Part shown: positions 1-12,012 of the stretch, one piece after another | Layout of the letters: each line of letters starts with the position of its first letter | How positions within the stretch are numbered: position 1 is the first letter of the stretch | NCBI GenBank assembly: GCA_028456385.1 | Contig: JALNQF010000013.1 | Coordinates: 310,001 to 374,000, forward strand | DNA length: 64,000 nucleotides | Direction: 5' to 3' | From: Ophiosphaerella korrae | Taxonomy: Eukaryota; Ascomycota; Dothideomycetes; Pleosporales; Phaeosphaeriaceae | Notes under the pieces: model-generated | The model's input: the letters and a program-made list of their open reading frames with translations, nothing else | The model's database searches: none | Told to the model about the DNA's origin: nothing | Program-made: the position numbers and the translations under genes

Positions 1-2691
1 CTGGCTAATTACTGTTTACATCTTGGTTGTGCTGTGTGGCGTGGGTATGTTTGCTGTTGGTGGTGCTGGGAAGGCGCGGGTCGTGTTGAGATTTGTTGGG
101 AAACTGCCATGTATTGACTCTTTCCCCTTTTCAGGAGGGAGTAGTTGACGTTGAATGGTCGATGTGTATGTATTCCTAGATCCACTGCATCTGTTTTGAA
201 TACCAAGGTCCTCATCTATATCCTCTGCGGCACAATGCGCAATGGCACCTGAAATACCTAGTAAATGAAGGTTCTGCCAACAAGTTGCGTGGTCTGGTGT
301 CTTCTATTGCTCCGTCTCCGTCTCGTTCGTAGGCCAAACGCAGGCCAAAAAATCCCCAGCCCAAAAATACCAGCCCAAAAAACACCTGACCAAAGTTACC
401 TGACCTAGAGTGCGTGGTCAAAAAATAACCCTCGAAAGAAGATCACATCATAACCCCGTTAGGGAAAGGATACCCACCAACGGAAGAATCATCACAACCC
501 CCCAAGAGAAGAGTGCGTATGCATACCATAAGACGTCCTGCTACACAAATTTTTTTTTGGAGGAAGTGTTCCATCTTTCGTTTGCCTTGTTTGATTTTGA
601 TTTGTCGATTGGTGGCTCCAATCATGTGTGTTGGATGCTTCAAGCTGTACTATCAGCCATTGATCTGGGGCTGGAGTTCACTACATCGCCTGGTCAAATC
701 AAGTTTTTACTATATGGGGGGAAGCCGATGTGAAGCTCAGAAATCTTTGCTCTGTTGATATACTTCTTCCTAAACTACATCCTAACCAATTATCACAGGG
801 CGCAACTATAGTTAAACCACACTCTGGAAATTCAACCCTGCCGAGATTGATCTTGAAATGAGGATATTAATTCAGAGGATATACAAACCCGCGCTCTACG
901 GATGAAACCATGGGAAACCGAAACCATGCTATCTTTTGAGCACATGACGTATACAGCGACCATAAACACAAGGCTTGCTGGCGCCCGGCGGATATATGAG
1001 TAGTATGAACGAATGGGTGCTAGCACAAGGAACCGTACTAACTAGTTCACCACCAACGATCGCAAGCTTGTTCTTTATCTTTCCATCACGCTATGGGATG
1101 AGCTTCATCACACTTGAACGATTACAACCATGTACAAGAGAGCAACTGCCCATATAAAAGCATGCCGTCGCCCAGATGGGGGTTCCGTTTGCAATTGAGT
1201 GGTTCCATGCTTAGAAAGAATTACGTCCAGCCGATGCTGTACAAAGCGTGCCATATTTGTCGTGTTGCGCCTCACCTTGTAATTATTTAGCGTTATCAGT
1301 AATCCGCTGGTAATCAATTTCACATGCTTTCGGCTTCTCTGTGGTCAATGCAGGTACGCGCGACATCCCTGAGTCGATCATACGCAATCAACATCACTTC
1401 CATAGCACAACCAAAGAAGCGGGTGCTTAGTATCTAGGTTCCAAATTTAGTCACACAATAAATGCAGGCATATGTAACCTGTGGCCACAATAGAAAGCGG
1501 CTCTGGAAGGAGTCAATCGGTCAATCCCTTCATTCGTCAACGCCTAGCCCCAACGACCAAACACATCTACGCCTTAAGGTGTTGGGCATAGACACGGTCT
1601 CCACTGTTTCTGTCTCTCCTTACCGTACCGCATTCAGGGTAAAATACTTTAGGGACTTGTTGAATGATCCCGTTGAGCTTAGCCAGGGATCAAATGTCAC
1701 ACAGCAGCGAAACTGGTCCCAGATAGGGAAAATCCCTTTGTAGGTATGCGCGAGGCTGCTGCGTCAATTCTATCCATAGCCAAAAGTGCACTGATGTCAT
1801 GGGTACTGCACCACCTGAAGATGCCAGCGCTTCCATTGACAATTGACTGTGCCACAATCTGAAAATGCCTGTCCCGCCCACGGATGTCCCATGCGGCGGG
1901 TGTTGAATTAGTACTCGGAGGTGGCACAGTTTGTTGGTTATTTCGTGCTAATCAAGTGCCCCATGCAACAGTACCACAAGCTTGGTGTTGGTTATATCCA
2001 CCCCGTTTCCCTACTGAACAGACCCCTCCTACCGTCCGTTTGCTTTTGGCCTCATGATCTAATAGATTTTTTTGCGCATACGCTCATTTTGGTTTTGCAA
2101 CTTGACCCACACTCGCTCTTGATCTAATCGTCCGCTCTCGAATCCACCCTGTACCCACAAACAGCTTAGTGGCATCAACAGGTGTCTATTCGCCACAGCT
2201 GTTCTGGAAGTCAAGACTAGATCAAAGTATGTACATCCCCTCGTGCACTGCGCCTTCTCGTGCAACCAACACCCAACGCTAGTGAGCTTGGCATATCTAT
2301 GCAAGCACCTACGTTTGTCTTTATCAACTACCTCCACAGACAACTCATACTTGCAGCAGAAAAGAAACCCTCCATTTCAGTGTGCCCGACGCTTGTGATT
2401 CCATTATTTCGCGCCTCCTTCCGGAGATTTATCTCCATTCCTCTCGTTAGGTTCTACCAAGTATACTTTCACCCTCATTGCTCATTCCAGCAACGGCAAG
2501 CAACAAACAACAAAAAAAAACACAAACAAACACGAACAAACACAAAACGAACGCGCCAAAAAACATCCAAGCAAACAGGTTTCCACTTGTGCGAGTACAG
2601 GGGTTCGGTGCTGCTGCTTTGCGTGGTCACTTATATCGTTGTCTGACTCAAGCAGTAGCGCTCCACCACGTCGAGGAAGTAACAACCCACC
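1..2691. other. Intergenic, no supported gene
   Basis: Only short overlapping open frames on both strands, none with a recognisable motif, signal peptide or splice structure. The last 200 bases before the SUN gene are rich in A and C (2500-2570) and probably form its 5' leader. Nothing else is visible here. Confidence 0.6.
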
Positions 2692-4175
2692 ATGAAGATC
2701 TCTTCTCTATCGCCTGTGGCTGCATTTGCATTTGTTGCTGTCGCAAAACCGCACCATTATGTACACCGTCTCGCCCTTGCGAAGCGTGAAGCCCCGACCG
2801 ATCACGTTGTGCATGCGTCGGTGGCGGTCGAAACGGTGACCACCTATGTCCTCGAAGGGCACGAGATTTCAGCTGCAGAGGTTTACCAGGGCCTTGCTAA
2901 TGGCACCCTCGAGTGGGGTTCCGATGGGGTCCTCTCCAGCTCAGTCAAGATCCCCATGCCACTTGCTACACCACCGCCCGCACCATCGCCAAAATCTCAG
3001 GCTCCGGAAGAGAAACCAAAGACAAGCCAGGAAGTTTCTGCCAAGCCGGCCGCGACGCCAATCTACAAGTCGCCGTCCGATGTTGCCTCGAAACCATCGC
3101 CCAGCAAGAAACCTGATTCACAAGTGAACACCTCATTGACGACAGCGGCGCAACTCGTTGATAAGGATGGGAAGTGTGCTTCATGTAACAGAGAGTTCCC
3201 AAACAACGAAATTCCTTGCACAAAGTTTCCATATGGCTATGGTGCCATGCCAATCAATCAAGAGGGTTTGGGAGGTTGGTCGGGCATCCAAGACCCTGGC
3301 TATCGTGGCGCGGATGGCTACGATGACATTAGGACTGTTGTAGCAGGTTCTTGCAAAGACGGCTCTTGCTGTACACCTGGAAGCTTCTGCTCTTACGGTT
3401 GCCCCAATCCTTACCTGAAGCTATCCTTCCCTAAACAGCAGGGTAGAACTGGGCAGTCCGTTGGTGGCCTCTATTGCAACAAGAACGGTATGTTGGAGAT
3501 GGCCGATGGTTCTATCGGCAAGACGCTGTGCGGCGAAGGCTCCAAGCACATGACTGTGAAAGTGCATAATAGACTTTCGAAGCCTGTTTCCATTTGTCGT
3601 ACCGATTATCCAGGTAGGTCTATCGCACGACTACGACTTCATCCGCTGACTCCTAGCAGGCACCGAGTCGATGACCTTTCCGCTCACTGTCAGCCCTGGA
3701 GAGATAGGCTACCTAGCCAACCCTGACCAAACCAAGTACTTTTTTTGGAAAGGCGACGCGACCTCTGCCCACTACTACGTCAATAGGCAGGGTGTGTCAG
3801 AGACTGAAGGCTGCACCTGGAGCAACCCGAATGAGGCCAAGGGCAATTGGGCACCAACAATCTTTGGCACGTCCTGGGACGACAGAAACATGAATATTGG
3901 TTTTTCCAGCTTAAAGCAAAATGAATTGAGGAGAGACGCACAACTCGATTACTCCATCACGTTCACTGGCGATGCTGTAAATGCTCCTTGCAGATACAAG
4001 AAGTCTACCGACCAGTACTGTCAGGGTAATATATGCTGGTACGTCAAGGACGAGCCTGACCGCGGCTGCACAGTAAGTTCTATCTTCATCTTTATATTGA
4101 AAACGCTAACGCCGAGTTCAACAGGCGTCAACAAAACTAGGGGGCACTCTTACTCTGGTTCTCCACGATGACTAG
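2692..4175 (+). CDS. SUN-family secreted beta-glucosidase-like wall protein (GH132)
   Basis: Three exons: 2692-3613, 3660-4072, 4125-4175; both introns are GT-AG and keep frame, giving about 461 aa. A signal peptide (MKISSLSPVAAFAFVAVA) is followed by a Pro/Ser/Lys-rich linker to about residue 150. The rest is a SUN domain with many Cys (CASCNREFPNNEIPC, SCCTPGSFCSYGC, SVGGLYCNKNG) and the family signature ICRTDYPGTESM, which is formed only after the first intron is removed. Known family members (yeast SUN4, SIM1, UTH1, NCA3; Aspergillus Sun1) are secreted or wall-bound and act in septation and wall remodelling on beta-1,3-glucan. The C-terminus comes from a 51-nt last exon. No defect is seen. 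Confidence 0.9.
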
Positions 4176-5080
4176 TGCCGGCCCCTACCACCTCGATGAA
4201 TGTTCAGCTATGCCATCTAGCTTTTTAGATTCTTTGTTCACATGACAATTTACTTCTCACCGACGGCCTGGAATAAATACACACAATCCACCTCCTGCAC
4301 ATTAAAGCATACAGATCTTCCCTCATATGCTACAGATCTCGCCGGTACTTTTGGAGGAACTCGAACCTTGGAGGTCGTCAACATCCTTCTCTTTACCAAT
4401 ATTTACTCTTCCAGCACCCATCACGGAGCAGATGTCTCTTCACTGTAGCTACTTTCTTCTTCCGTAATGCACATAATCGGCACGGATTGTGGGATGGGTC
4501 TTCTTTCTTTTGAGCGGCGAGCAGGTGTTGGAGCAAGCCCTATTTTCGGATTCCAGGGTCGCGTTGTTCGAGAGTCGTCGTGGGCGTGCATGGCTCTCGT
4601 GGCCGCAGTGTAGACACCATGGCGCTATCCTACCACATGTTAAATGAACCCAAACCAGTGCATATGCAATAAAGTGACACGCATGCCCACCCATCACACA
4701 TTCAACACATCCTACATCAGCAGCACAGCACCATGTATATTCCTCGTCACGCAAACCCATAATAGACATATGATCAACATGTATTGAGTACAGAAGACGG
4801 GCGAACCCAGGCCACGCCGCCAAACAAACAGGGTATACTAAAACCATGCTATCGCCGCATTACTGAAGGAAAACCGGCCGTACACGGGCACATGCTGGAC
4901 CCATTAAATGCAGCCATCCCGAGAAAAGGAAACCGTGGTATGAACGTGTGAGCCGCACTGGCGTCGAGATGGATAGACAAGAAGGAAACCATGTACAGGG
5001 TAAACAAGATGCAAAGGGGGAGAGGGCTAGGGCGGGCGGATTGTGAGTCGTAGTGATGCAGGGTCGAAGGCTGTGTTGTG
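4176..5080. other. Intergenic between convergent genes
   Basis: Contains the 3' regions of the SUN gene (+) and the copper-fist gene (-). A 132-codon minus-strand frame (4449-4847) has no recognisable features and is probably spurious. Confidence 0.5.
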
Positions 5081-7036
5081 TTATGCGGGGTGGTTTGAGT
5101 CGAAGAGAAAGCCTGCGGTGTGGGTCATAGTGAGGGCGGAGTCGGGGGGAAAGCCTGGGAAGGTGGGTTGGGAGCCGATGGCGGGGTCGTCGAGGGGGAC
5201 GCCGTTATGGCCGCCATGGGTGAGGCAGCCGACGCATTCGCAGCCGTCGCCGCATTGGCATGTGCCGGTGTCGTCGCTGCAGTTGGGCAGCACCATTTCG
5301 TTCCAGAAGTATGATGAGGGCGAGAGTATGGGCGTTTCTTCGTCTTTGCTGTCGCTGGGGCTCTCCGCGTCGGATTCGTTCATCTTGAGGTTGGGCGGTT
5401 TCTCGGTGTTGGGTGGCGATGTGATGTAACTGCTTGGCTCGTGGGATTGAGACCCAGATATTGAAGGGGCGACAACGGGCGGTTGTTGCCAAGCGCTGGA
5501 TACAGCCAGCGGCCTGTTGGACATGGCTCCTAAATCTGCACTGCCATGCAAGTTCATCTGCGTAGGAACCGGCGTCGAGAATCCTTGATGCATTGAATTA
5601 AACCCTATTCCTTGAGCATGATGTTGAGATTGATGTGCCTCAGCACCATATCCAGGATGATGGGGGTAGGTGGGCATGTCGTAGAGAGGTAATGGCAGTG
5701 AGCCAAACCCGCCAGTACACTGAAAGTGCGCCATGAGGCGTATGTACTCCATCATAGTAGCATTGTTCGGATGAGCCGCACATCCAAAACAACTGCAGGA
5801 TTCTCCGCAGTGGCAATTGTGCTCAGGTGCGTGTTGTTGACCAATTTGTGGGCCGGCAATATTTGGAGACATGGGACCAGTTGTGCCCGGGCTCATCGGT
5901 ACCGGACTTGATTGATGGTAGGCGGCCGCAGCATGGTTGTAGATTGGAGAGCTGAGACTGTACGGAAAAGACGCCGGTATCGAAATGCGTGGCTGCATGT
6001 TATTTGGGTATCGTGGAGGTTGCGAAGGAAGCTGAAACTGAACTTGTTGCTGGCCAAAAGTTTGCGCAACGAACGTCTGCGGTTGCGAATTTGGTGCATT
6101 GTTTAGTTGCACATTTCGACTAGCGCAGCAAGACTTGACTTGGACAGGCTCAGGGATCGGTTTAGCCTTGTTGCTACAGCACCCACCTTGTTGGATAGGT
6201 CGCTGAACAGGTTGCGGAACGGGTTTGGGCTGACAACAGCTAGAAACGGGTTCGGTTTGCGTTGGGTGTAGACGAGGAGTAGAGCTTGCGCTAGATGGCG
6301 GTGATGCTTCGTTGCTGCCGCTTCTCTCGGTTGGAGTTTGTGTGTACGACGAACTATCAGTCTCGGCATCTTGACCTGCTCGGATGGCCTTCTCGAGAGA
6401 GGCAGGGTTGAGGGCGGTCGATTTTCGCCTGCTCTTTTGTATTCGACTACTTCCGCCAACAGCAGCCACGGACTGGGCGCGTTCTGAGGGGCAGGCGCAT
6501 TCTGAAGACTTTGGAATTGTATAATTGATAACGATGCGCTCACAGCTGCACGAACCGCTTGGATGCGGACAGCTACTTAGTGGTCGCCCAGGTTTGCGAA
6601 CCTCAACAAGCACACGATCTCTATGATCGCATTTAGATGATCGATGTCCTCGGATGCATGGACCACTATAAATCTATTAGCGTCCGAACAATAAACCAAG
6701 TTGCGTAATGAAGGAATGTTTTATATATCTAGTCTCAGGGAGAATTGCCAATCCAGTGTATTTGTGACTGATTTGTGGCGAGTGCGCAACATGATTGAGC
6801 TAATCTGACCACCTCGACCCACAAGTCGCGGGATGCCAGCAGTTCGATCAGACTCAGATATTGGCCAACCGGGAACGAACGGCATGGTAGTAGATTAGGC
6901 ACCCTGGTAAGAACATTCTGTCTACTGTGGTGTTGATTGGGTTGGGAGCCTTAGACAGGAATCATGGAGTGAGAAAAGAAAGCGAGACTACTCACCAGGC
7001 AACCTTCTTGCGCTCTCCATTTACTTCGGCCCACAT
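5081..7036 (-). CDS. Copper-fist transcription factor, Mac1/GRISEA-like
   Basis: Two exons: 6996-7036 (first 13 codons plus 2 nt) and 5081-6665, about 541 aa. The large open frame alone starts after the zinc site. The upstream exon (MWAEVNGERKKVAC) joined through a 330-nt GTGAG...ATAG intron completes it: C14-x2-C17-x8-C26-x-H28, with CIRGHR and the minor-groove motif KPGRPLS. This is the fungal copper-fist DNA-binding domain. The C-terminal half has two Cys clusters, CHCGESCSCFGC-x2-H and CQCGDGCECVGC-x2-H, of the kind that bind Cu(I) in Mac1/GRISEA activators. The likely role is nuclear copper-sensing control of copper and iron uptake. The middle is Gln/Pro/Ser-rich. The distant exon is supported by motif completion, not by transcripts. 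Confidence 0.88.
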
Positions 7037-8463
7037 AGTGGCTGAGGTGTTGAGCAAACTTGCTCAAATAGCAGCAACAGATAAGCCAGTCGGCGATTCG
7101 CGGTTGAGTAAGGTTGGTAAGGGTAGTGCAGGTTTGGTGAATGAAGAAAGCAGGTGTTCAATCTCGCAGCGTACAGCGCACGTGGAAGTCAGCACCAGAG
7201 GGGCAGCGACGATTCCGGCGCGTTGCGCGGGACCTGGCCTGTGACAAGACCGTAGTTTGGCCTGGCCGTATGGCAAGTGATCAACGGGGCTCGACTTGAG
7301 CTACCGGTGGAGGTGTCGGACAAGGGAAGCACAGTTCGCGCGGGATTGGCCCGAGATGCAGGTGAAAGGGTCTAAGATCCTGTGGCTGGGAATATCTTGA
7401 CCCTGTACCAATGGGTGACTACAGTATCTGTGGTGAGTTGAATAAGCACAGGTGATGTGTAGTACAGGAACGAGCTCGGAATAGGAATTGGATTTTGATG
7501 CAGTCTGAGCCCAGCCGAGCAAGGGAACACCTAGACCCTGGTGCAGCTTTGGCGCCGAGCACAACAGAGAGCGGGACTATGGTGGATCGAGCAGGCGGAG
7601 GGAAAGCTAGGGGTTCGTCTTCACCCACTGTCGCCTTCGGTTGTTGGTAATGGAGTGTGTCGCATCCAATCCTCGAAGCGCCAGAACAGCCACTCGGCCG
7701 TCGTCTCTCGCAACTTAGCTTAGCAGCTCGGGAAAGAGGGCGGAAATGCGCGGGGTGTCTTGGGATGTGAATAGAAAGTTGAAGGCGTGAGAATCAAAGA
7801 CGGCCTAGCAATGAGCAAGTTTCTTCTGAAACAGGCTAAGCGTCGACAACGTCCAAGGCAGGTGGCGGTTGTTTCGAGAACGTCGTTTCGCAACTCTTTA
7901 TGACAGGAGACAAAGCATGACGGCGAGGGCGACAGGGACGTCTATTGGAGATGTCGGCCAATGCACGCTGGTGCTGTCGACATTGGAAGGTGCCTTCTGG
8001 AAGTGGTGCTTGTTCAGTAACCCATAGTAAGACCCTGACTAAGTAGTTTGGGGAACCGGGATAGGTGTAACCGCCGTGGGACTATTGCGCGCCAATCAAA
8101 CGCCTGATCAGGTGAACGAGGCCCAGAGAACCAACGAACGGCTTTTCAAACGCCGGCAGATACATTGTCGTCATGACGGTTGACTCGATTCCTGGAGGGG
8201 TGATGAAGACTAGAGGGTTAGGCGAAACAGAGGAAAGCCACAGTTCCAAACTTGACCCCACCACCATGAGCCACAGCAAGCGCTGGGCAGCCTGAAAATG
8301 TTTTGAAATGTGCAAACATGCCAAGATACTACGCAGTACGCAGCTGATCGTATCCGGACGCCGATTATCTGGCCTTCACTCAACAGGATCGGCTGCACAC
8401 CACGGTACTCAGATGAGCCCCGCGCTACATGTCACATGTCACCGGGTTTAGCCTTTTCGTGAT
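7037..8463. other. Intergenic; promoter side of the copper-fist gene
   Basis: About 1.4 kb with only short shadow frames. It holds the upstream region of the copper-fist gene. No repeat or RNA gene was recognised. Confidence 0.5.
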
Positions 8464-9148
8464 GTGACTAGTGGCCCCCAGAACACCCATCCCACAAAAT
8501 CGACTTTAGCCAAGACACCCCATCGTCCCCACCAATCTTTTAAAACCCCGTTCGAGGGCGAGGAAGAGAGTAAATACCTCTTCCAGGAGTCTGAAAGCAC
8601 TACCTTTACATATCTAGAACAATATGCCACAAAGTGGGTCAAAGGAAAAACAGTATTAGAGCTAGGCGCTGGTTAATGGTGCCTCACAAGTCGTCATGAT
8701 GGACTGCCTGGACGCTGAGCTCATTAGAAATTTATGGGATAACATAAGCCACTATGAACTTCTATCTAATCCACCTCAGATCGTTGCGGAAGGCTATCTA
8801 TGGGGAGCGCCAATCCAAACAGTCGTCTAGCATTTGCCTGGTATAGACGATGCCTTCGATGTCCTCATTCTTGCACGTCTTCTTTTCAACCACTCAGAGC
8901 ACACAAAACTTATCAAGGCTATTCAAATGGCATTGAGAGAGACTCCCAACTCAAAATTCTATGTGTTCTCTACCCTTCACCGACCATGGCTTTTAGAGAA
9001 AGGTCTTGCTTTCTTCGGCTTGGCGCGAGAAGCGGGGTTTGCTGTAGAGAAGGCCTTTGAGAAGATTATGGATATGGTCATGTTCGAAAATGATACGGGT
9101 GTGAGCTTCGCTAGACTGGAAGTCATTACTAGCACTAATCTGTCGTAG
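8464..9148 (+). pseudogene. Broken EFM7/NNT1-like protein methyltransferase
   Basis: Two out-of-phase pieces match one seven-beta-strand methyltransferase. The first carries the SAM motif TVLELGAG and stops at TAA 8674-8676. The second frame continues at once with GASQVVMMDC, ELIRNL and GYLWGA, hits an in-frame TAG (8828-8830), then resumes with ILARLLFNHSEH and runs to about 9148. In EFM7-type enzymes, which methylate the N-terminus and a lysine of eEF1A, about ten residues normally sit between the SAM glycine motif and GAS, and a conserved LW-containing segment lies further upstream. Both are missing here. So there is an internal deletion with frameshift, a nonsense codon and an altered N-terminus. 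No GT-AG intron explains these breaks. A functional copy presumably exists elsewhere (inference). Confidence 0.8.
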
Positions 9149-9894
9149 GACGAGTTGTTGCGGCGAACTGTATACCGATACGAACTCAGCTTGTTGCTCT
9201 GAACAGTCGTCATACTACACATGAGTCTTTGTGAGAATTTTCTTACCTGCGAAGTCACCAAACGTAGTGCAAACTAGTACGGACCACATTTTAAAACCCG
9301 ACTATCACGTCCATATCCTATGCTACTCACCCAATACCATTTTCTAGGTGCAATGTCGCTACACTAGCTCTTCAGTCGGCTTCCTCTACTCATTTGTCCT
9401 ACTACCAACAACGGTTTGATGTCCATACATTTTTACCATTCTCACACACCATTTTGGCTTACGGCCTCAGAAGCATTACAACATTGTGTTTGTTAGATTT
9501 GTGTCACAACAGCCGATAAGCCTTCAATCATCGAATGTGCCGGTATTCACACTAACGTTGAAGTTATCACATCCTCGGCCAATCTTGTTCACCTGTACTT
9601 CAATTGTACATATGAAGCACACCAGGTTCACATATTCGTCCGTTATCAATACAGCCAACCAACATTATGAGTCAATCATTCTCTTTGGGGTCACTCGAGA
9701 AACCCACATTGACAGTTAACAACACAATATATTTACAATGTCACAATACACAAGCCCCTCACAGATTTATACTGTATTTCAAAACTTACTAGATCTGTTC
9801 CGCATAACAACAAGCACGCAAAAAGTGATAGCTATAGACTCTGATGAATAGCCCAGAGTTACAGAGTCATCCTTTAGGCACCTATTAGTCGGGA
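9149..9894. other. Intergenic, no supported gene
   Basis: AT-richer stretch between the methyltransferase relic and the next gene. Only a 77-codon frame (9486-9719) without features is present. Confidence 0.5.
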
Positions 9895-11148
9895 ATGCTC
9901 GTTTTTGATATCTCGCCTCGTTCTACGCCTCCGTCATCACCGGTCCTGGAAGACGACGATGCATTTTTGCGCGTCAAGGAAGAGTTGGGTTTAGCTTTGG
10001 ACCAGTTGACCATGTGTGACTCACAGAACAGACCGCATCCACGGAACGTGCCAGTTGCGCAAGATTGGTCAATTACGTCAGACTCTTCGTGTACGCGAGC
10101 CTCCTCAAGCACGGAAGACTCCTTATGGAGTACGGGATATACTTCAAGTGCATCAGAATACTCTAGTAGGCAATATCCGTTGCCAGCAAAGTCAGCTGCT
10201 GGGTGCATATCCTTCACGCGAGGTATGGTAAACACACTGTATTCCCTCTACGAAACAGGCATGGCTCCAAGCTTCATTAGGCCCTACGAAGATCACCTGG
10301 TGAGCTATATGCACAGCAATGCTGTAACGCTAGAAGATGTAAAAGCAGTTGTCCCGCGCCTAAACTTCAACTACAGAATAATAGGCAAAGTAGTGACAAA
10401 CATTGGCCTGTACCATGCCCGAGGCCACATCAAAGCGGATGTCCTCGAACAAATGCTTACTCACCTACTCGTCAACGACGACTACAATACGCACACGGAC
10501 ACACACAACCCCTTCCACAAGCGCCCCGTAGAACCGCTAATCGACCGCGCCATCACGCAAATCCAACGCTTCAAGGACGAGAAGGACAGGCAGCAGAACC
10601 TCATTTTCCCGTACAGACGGCACATCCAGCAGATGGAGCAAGAAGCAAACCGCAAAACGGAAGCCGCCGAAGCCACGCGACGCCGCCAAACCGTGCCGTC
10701 CGAGTACCGCGAGCCGTCCAATTGGCTCCCCATGGACGCCTCGTGCATCGGCGACATATTCACAGAATGTCACGGCATGGACTGGGAGCAGGCTCTGCAG
10801 ATCCAGAAAGTCGGTGACGAGGCTGGCGCCAGAAAGGCTGCTGAGGCTGAAAAAAGGAAACTCTTGGTCAAACTTGACCCTGTAGGTGAAGGCTCGTTTT
10901 CGCAGACAGCGCGGTGGGTTGTATTGAGACCAATGGTCCAGCGGGGGCGCACGTGTAAGCCAATTGTGAAGTTGCCATCGCCAGATGTGGATGACCGGGT
11001 TGTTGCGACAGTTCCTCGGCAGGATGAGCAGTTCAAGAAGGGGGGGAAATGGGGGTGGAAGAAAGCGAAGGCGGAGCTTGTGCGGGATGTGTTATTTGCG
11101 CCAGGTGTGTTGATTGTAGTGCGGTTACCGAAAGCGAAGACTTGTTGA
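9895..11148 (+). CDS. Hypothetical protein, 417 aa
   Basis: A single uninterrupted frame of 417 codons beginning at the first ATG. I do not recognise a family. The first about 100 residues are Ser/Thr/Pro-rich and acidic. Residues about 100-190 look like a compact helical domain (GMVNTLYSLYETGM, NYRIIGKVVTNIGLY). Residues about 215-260 are charged and helical (QRFKDEKDRQQNLIF, MEQEANRKTEAAEATRRR), possibly coiled coil. The C-terminus is basic (KKGGKWGWKKAKAEL). There is no signal peptide or membrane segment, so a cytosolic or nuclear protein is likely. Length and the lack of stops support a real gene; no function is proposed. Confidence 0.7.
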   Translation: MLVFDISPRSTPPSSPVLEDDDAFLRVKEELGLALDQLTMCDSQNRPHPRNVPVAQDWSITSDSSCTRASSSTEDSLWSTGYTSSASEYSSRQYPLPAKSAAGCISFTRGMVNTLYSLYETGMAPSFIRPYEDHLVSYMHSNAVTLEDVKAVVPRLNFNYRIIGKVVTNIGLYHARGHIKADVLEQMLTHLLVNDDYNTHTDTHNPFHKRPVEPLIDRAITQIQRFKDEKDRQQNLIFPYRRHIQQMEQEANRKTEAAEATRRRQTVPSEYREPSNWLPMDASCIGDIFTECHGMDWEQALQIQKVGDEAGARKAAEAEKRKLLVKLDPVGEGSFSQTARWVVLRPMVQRGRTCKPIVKLPSPDVDDRVVATVPRQDEQFKKGGKWGWKKAKAELVRDVLFAPGVLIVVRLPKAKTC

Positions 11149-12012
11149 ATTAATTGCCTTGGTGTTGTGCATTTATTACATTTAATCATATTTTTTGGGG
11201 GATTACTCGCATTTTCTGGATACTGATCACAAGTGACAGGTCTAGCTTGGTGATCTACATTAGAATATTATTCCTTGGTAAGGGTTCCAAGGCTCTTTGT
11301 GTACAGAATTTACTCGTGATTAGACTGTATGCTGTTCTCTCAATGCGTGACTGTATCTCGACGCTTGCTCGTCCTAGAAGGCGAGGATGGCGTTTGTTTG
11401 CCATGTTTTACCAAATCTGCCAAGTCAATGAAACAATCTCGCAAGATTCCGAGGTTGTGATGTGCAGGAACGCGGTCCAAGCGTGCACGTGTGTGATGCT
11501 GCAAGGAATGAGATTTTACAGGCCATGGACGGGTAGAACAAAGGCGTGGATGCTCGCAGTGCTTTGCTGCAGTAGCAATATGCTGCCTTCAAAGGCTGTG
11601 AAATGGCTAAGCTATGAAGACGTGCTGCTCTGGAGCTGTGTCAGCGGATGGCGATCCAGCATGGCTCAACAAGGCTAGAGTGGCGTCTTGTGCGTGTTCG
11701 CGATTGGGTGATGCACGCAATCACTGAGGCTGGGGGTCTGGGCGGGTGCACCTCTCTTGTTCTCACCAGCATTTAATCTCCAGGCATTGCCCTGACAACA
11801 AACTGTCTCCCGCGACAGTCATCAGACATACACAGCTTCAATCGCTATCGTGTGCCATATCTAGCTCTATTCAGTTAATAGAACTATCGCGCTTTGCGCT
11901 CTATCCGTCAGCGCAGTTCCCGTAGCTTCCGTGCATCAGTCTGCCGGCTTCCTTGCAGCAGCCTGAAGTCATCGCTTGAACGCCGACACTTCTTTTGCGC
12001 TAGGCATCCATC
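11149..12012. other. Intergenic; 3' region and syntaxin leader
   Basis: Holds the 3' flank of the 417-aa gene and the 5' leader of the syntaxin gene. A 174-codon plus-strand frame starting at 11154 has a random-looking composition (many Cys, Trp and Met) and is not annotated. Confidence 0.5.

Noticed and set aside
4350..4375. Sequence resembling a tRNA B box on the minus strand (GGTTCGAG)
   Set aside because: The B-box consensus is off at its end, and no A box or cloverleaf arms can be drawn around it.
11154..11678. 174-codon plus-strand frame after the 417-aa gene
   Set aside because: Random-looking composition, no motif, and it fits the 3' flank of the upstream gene.
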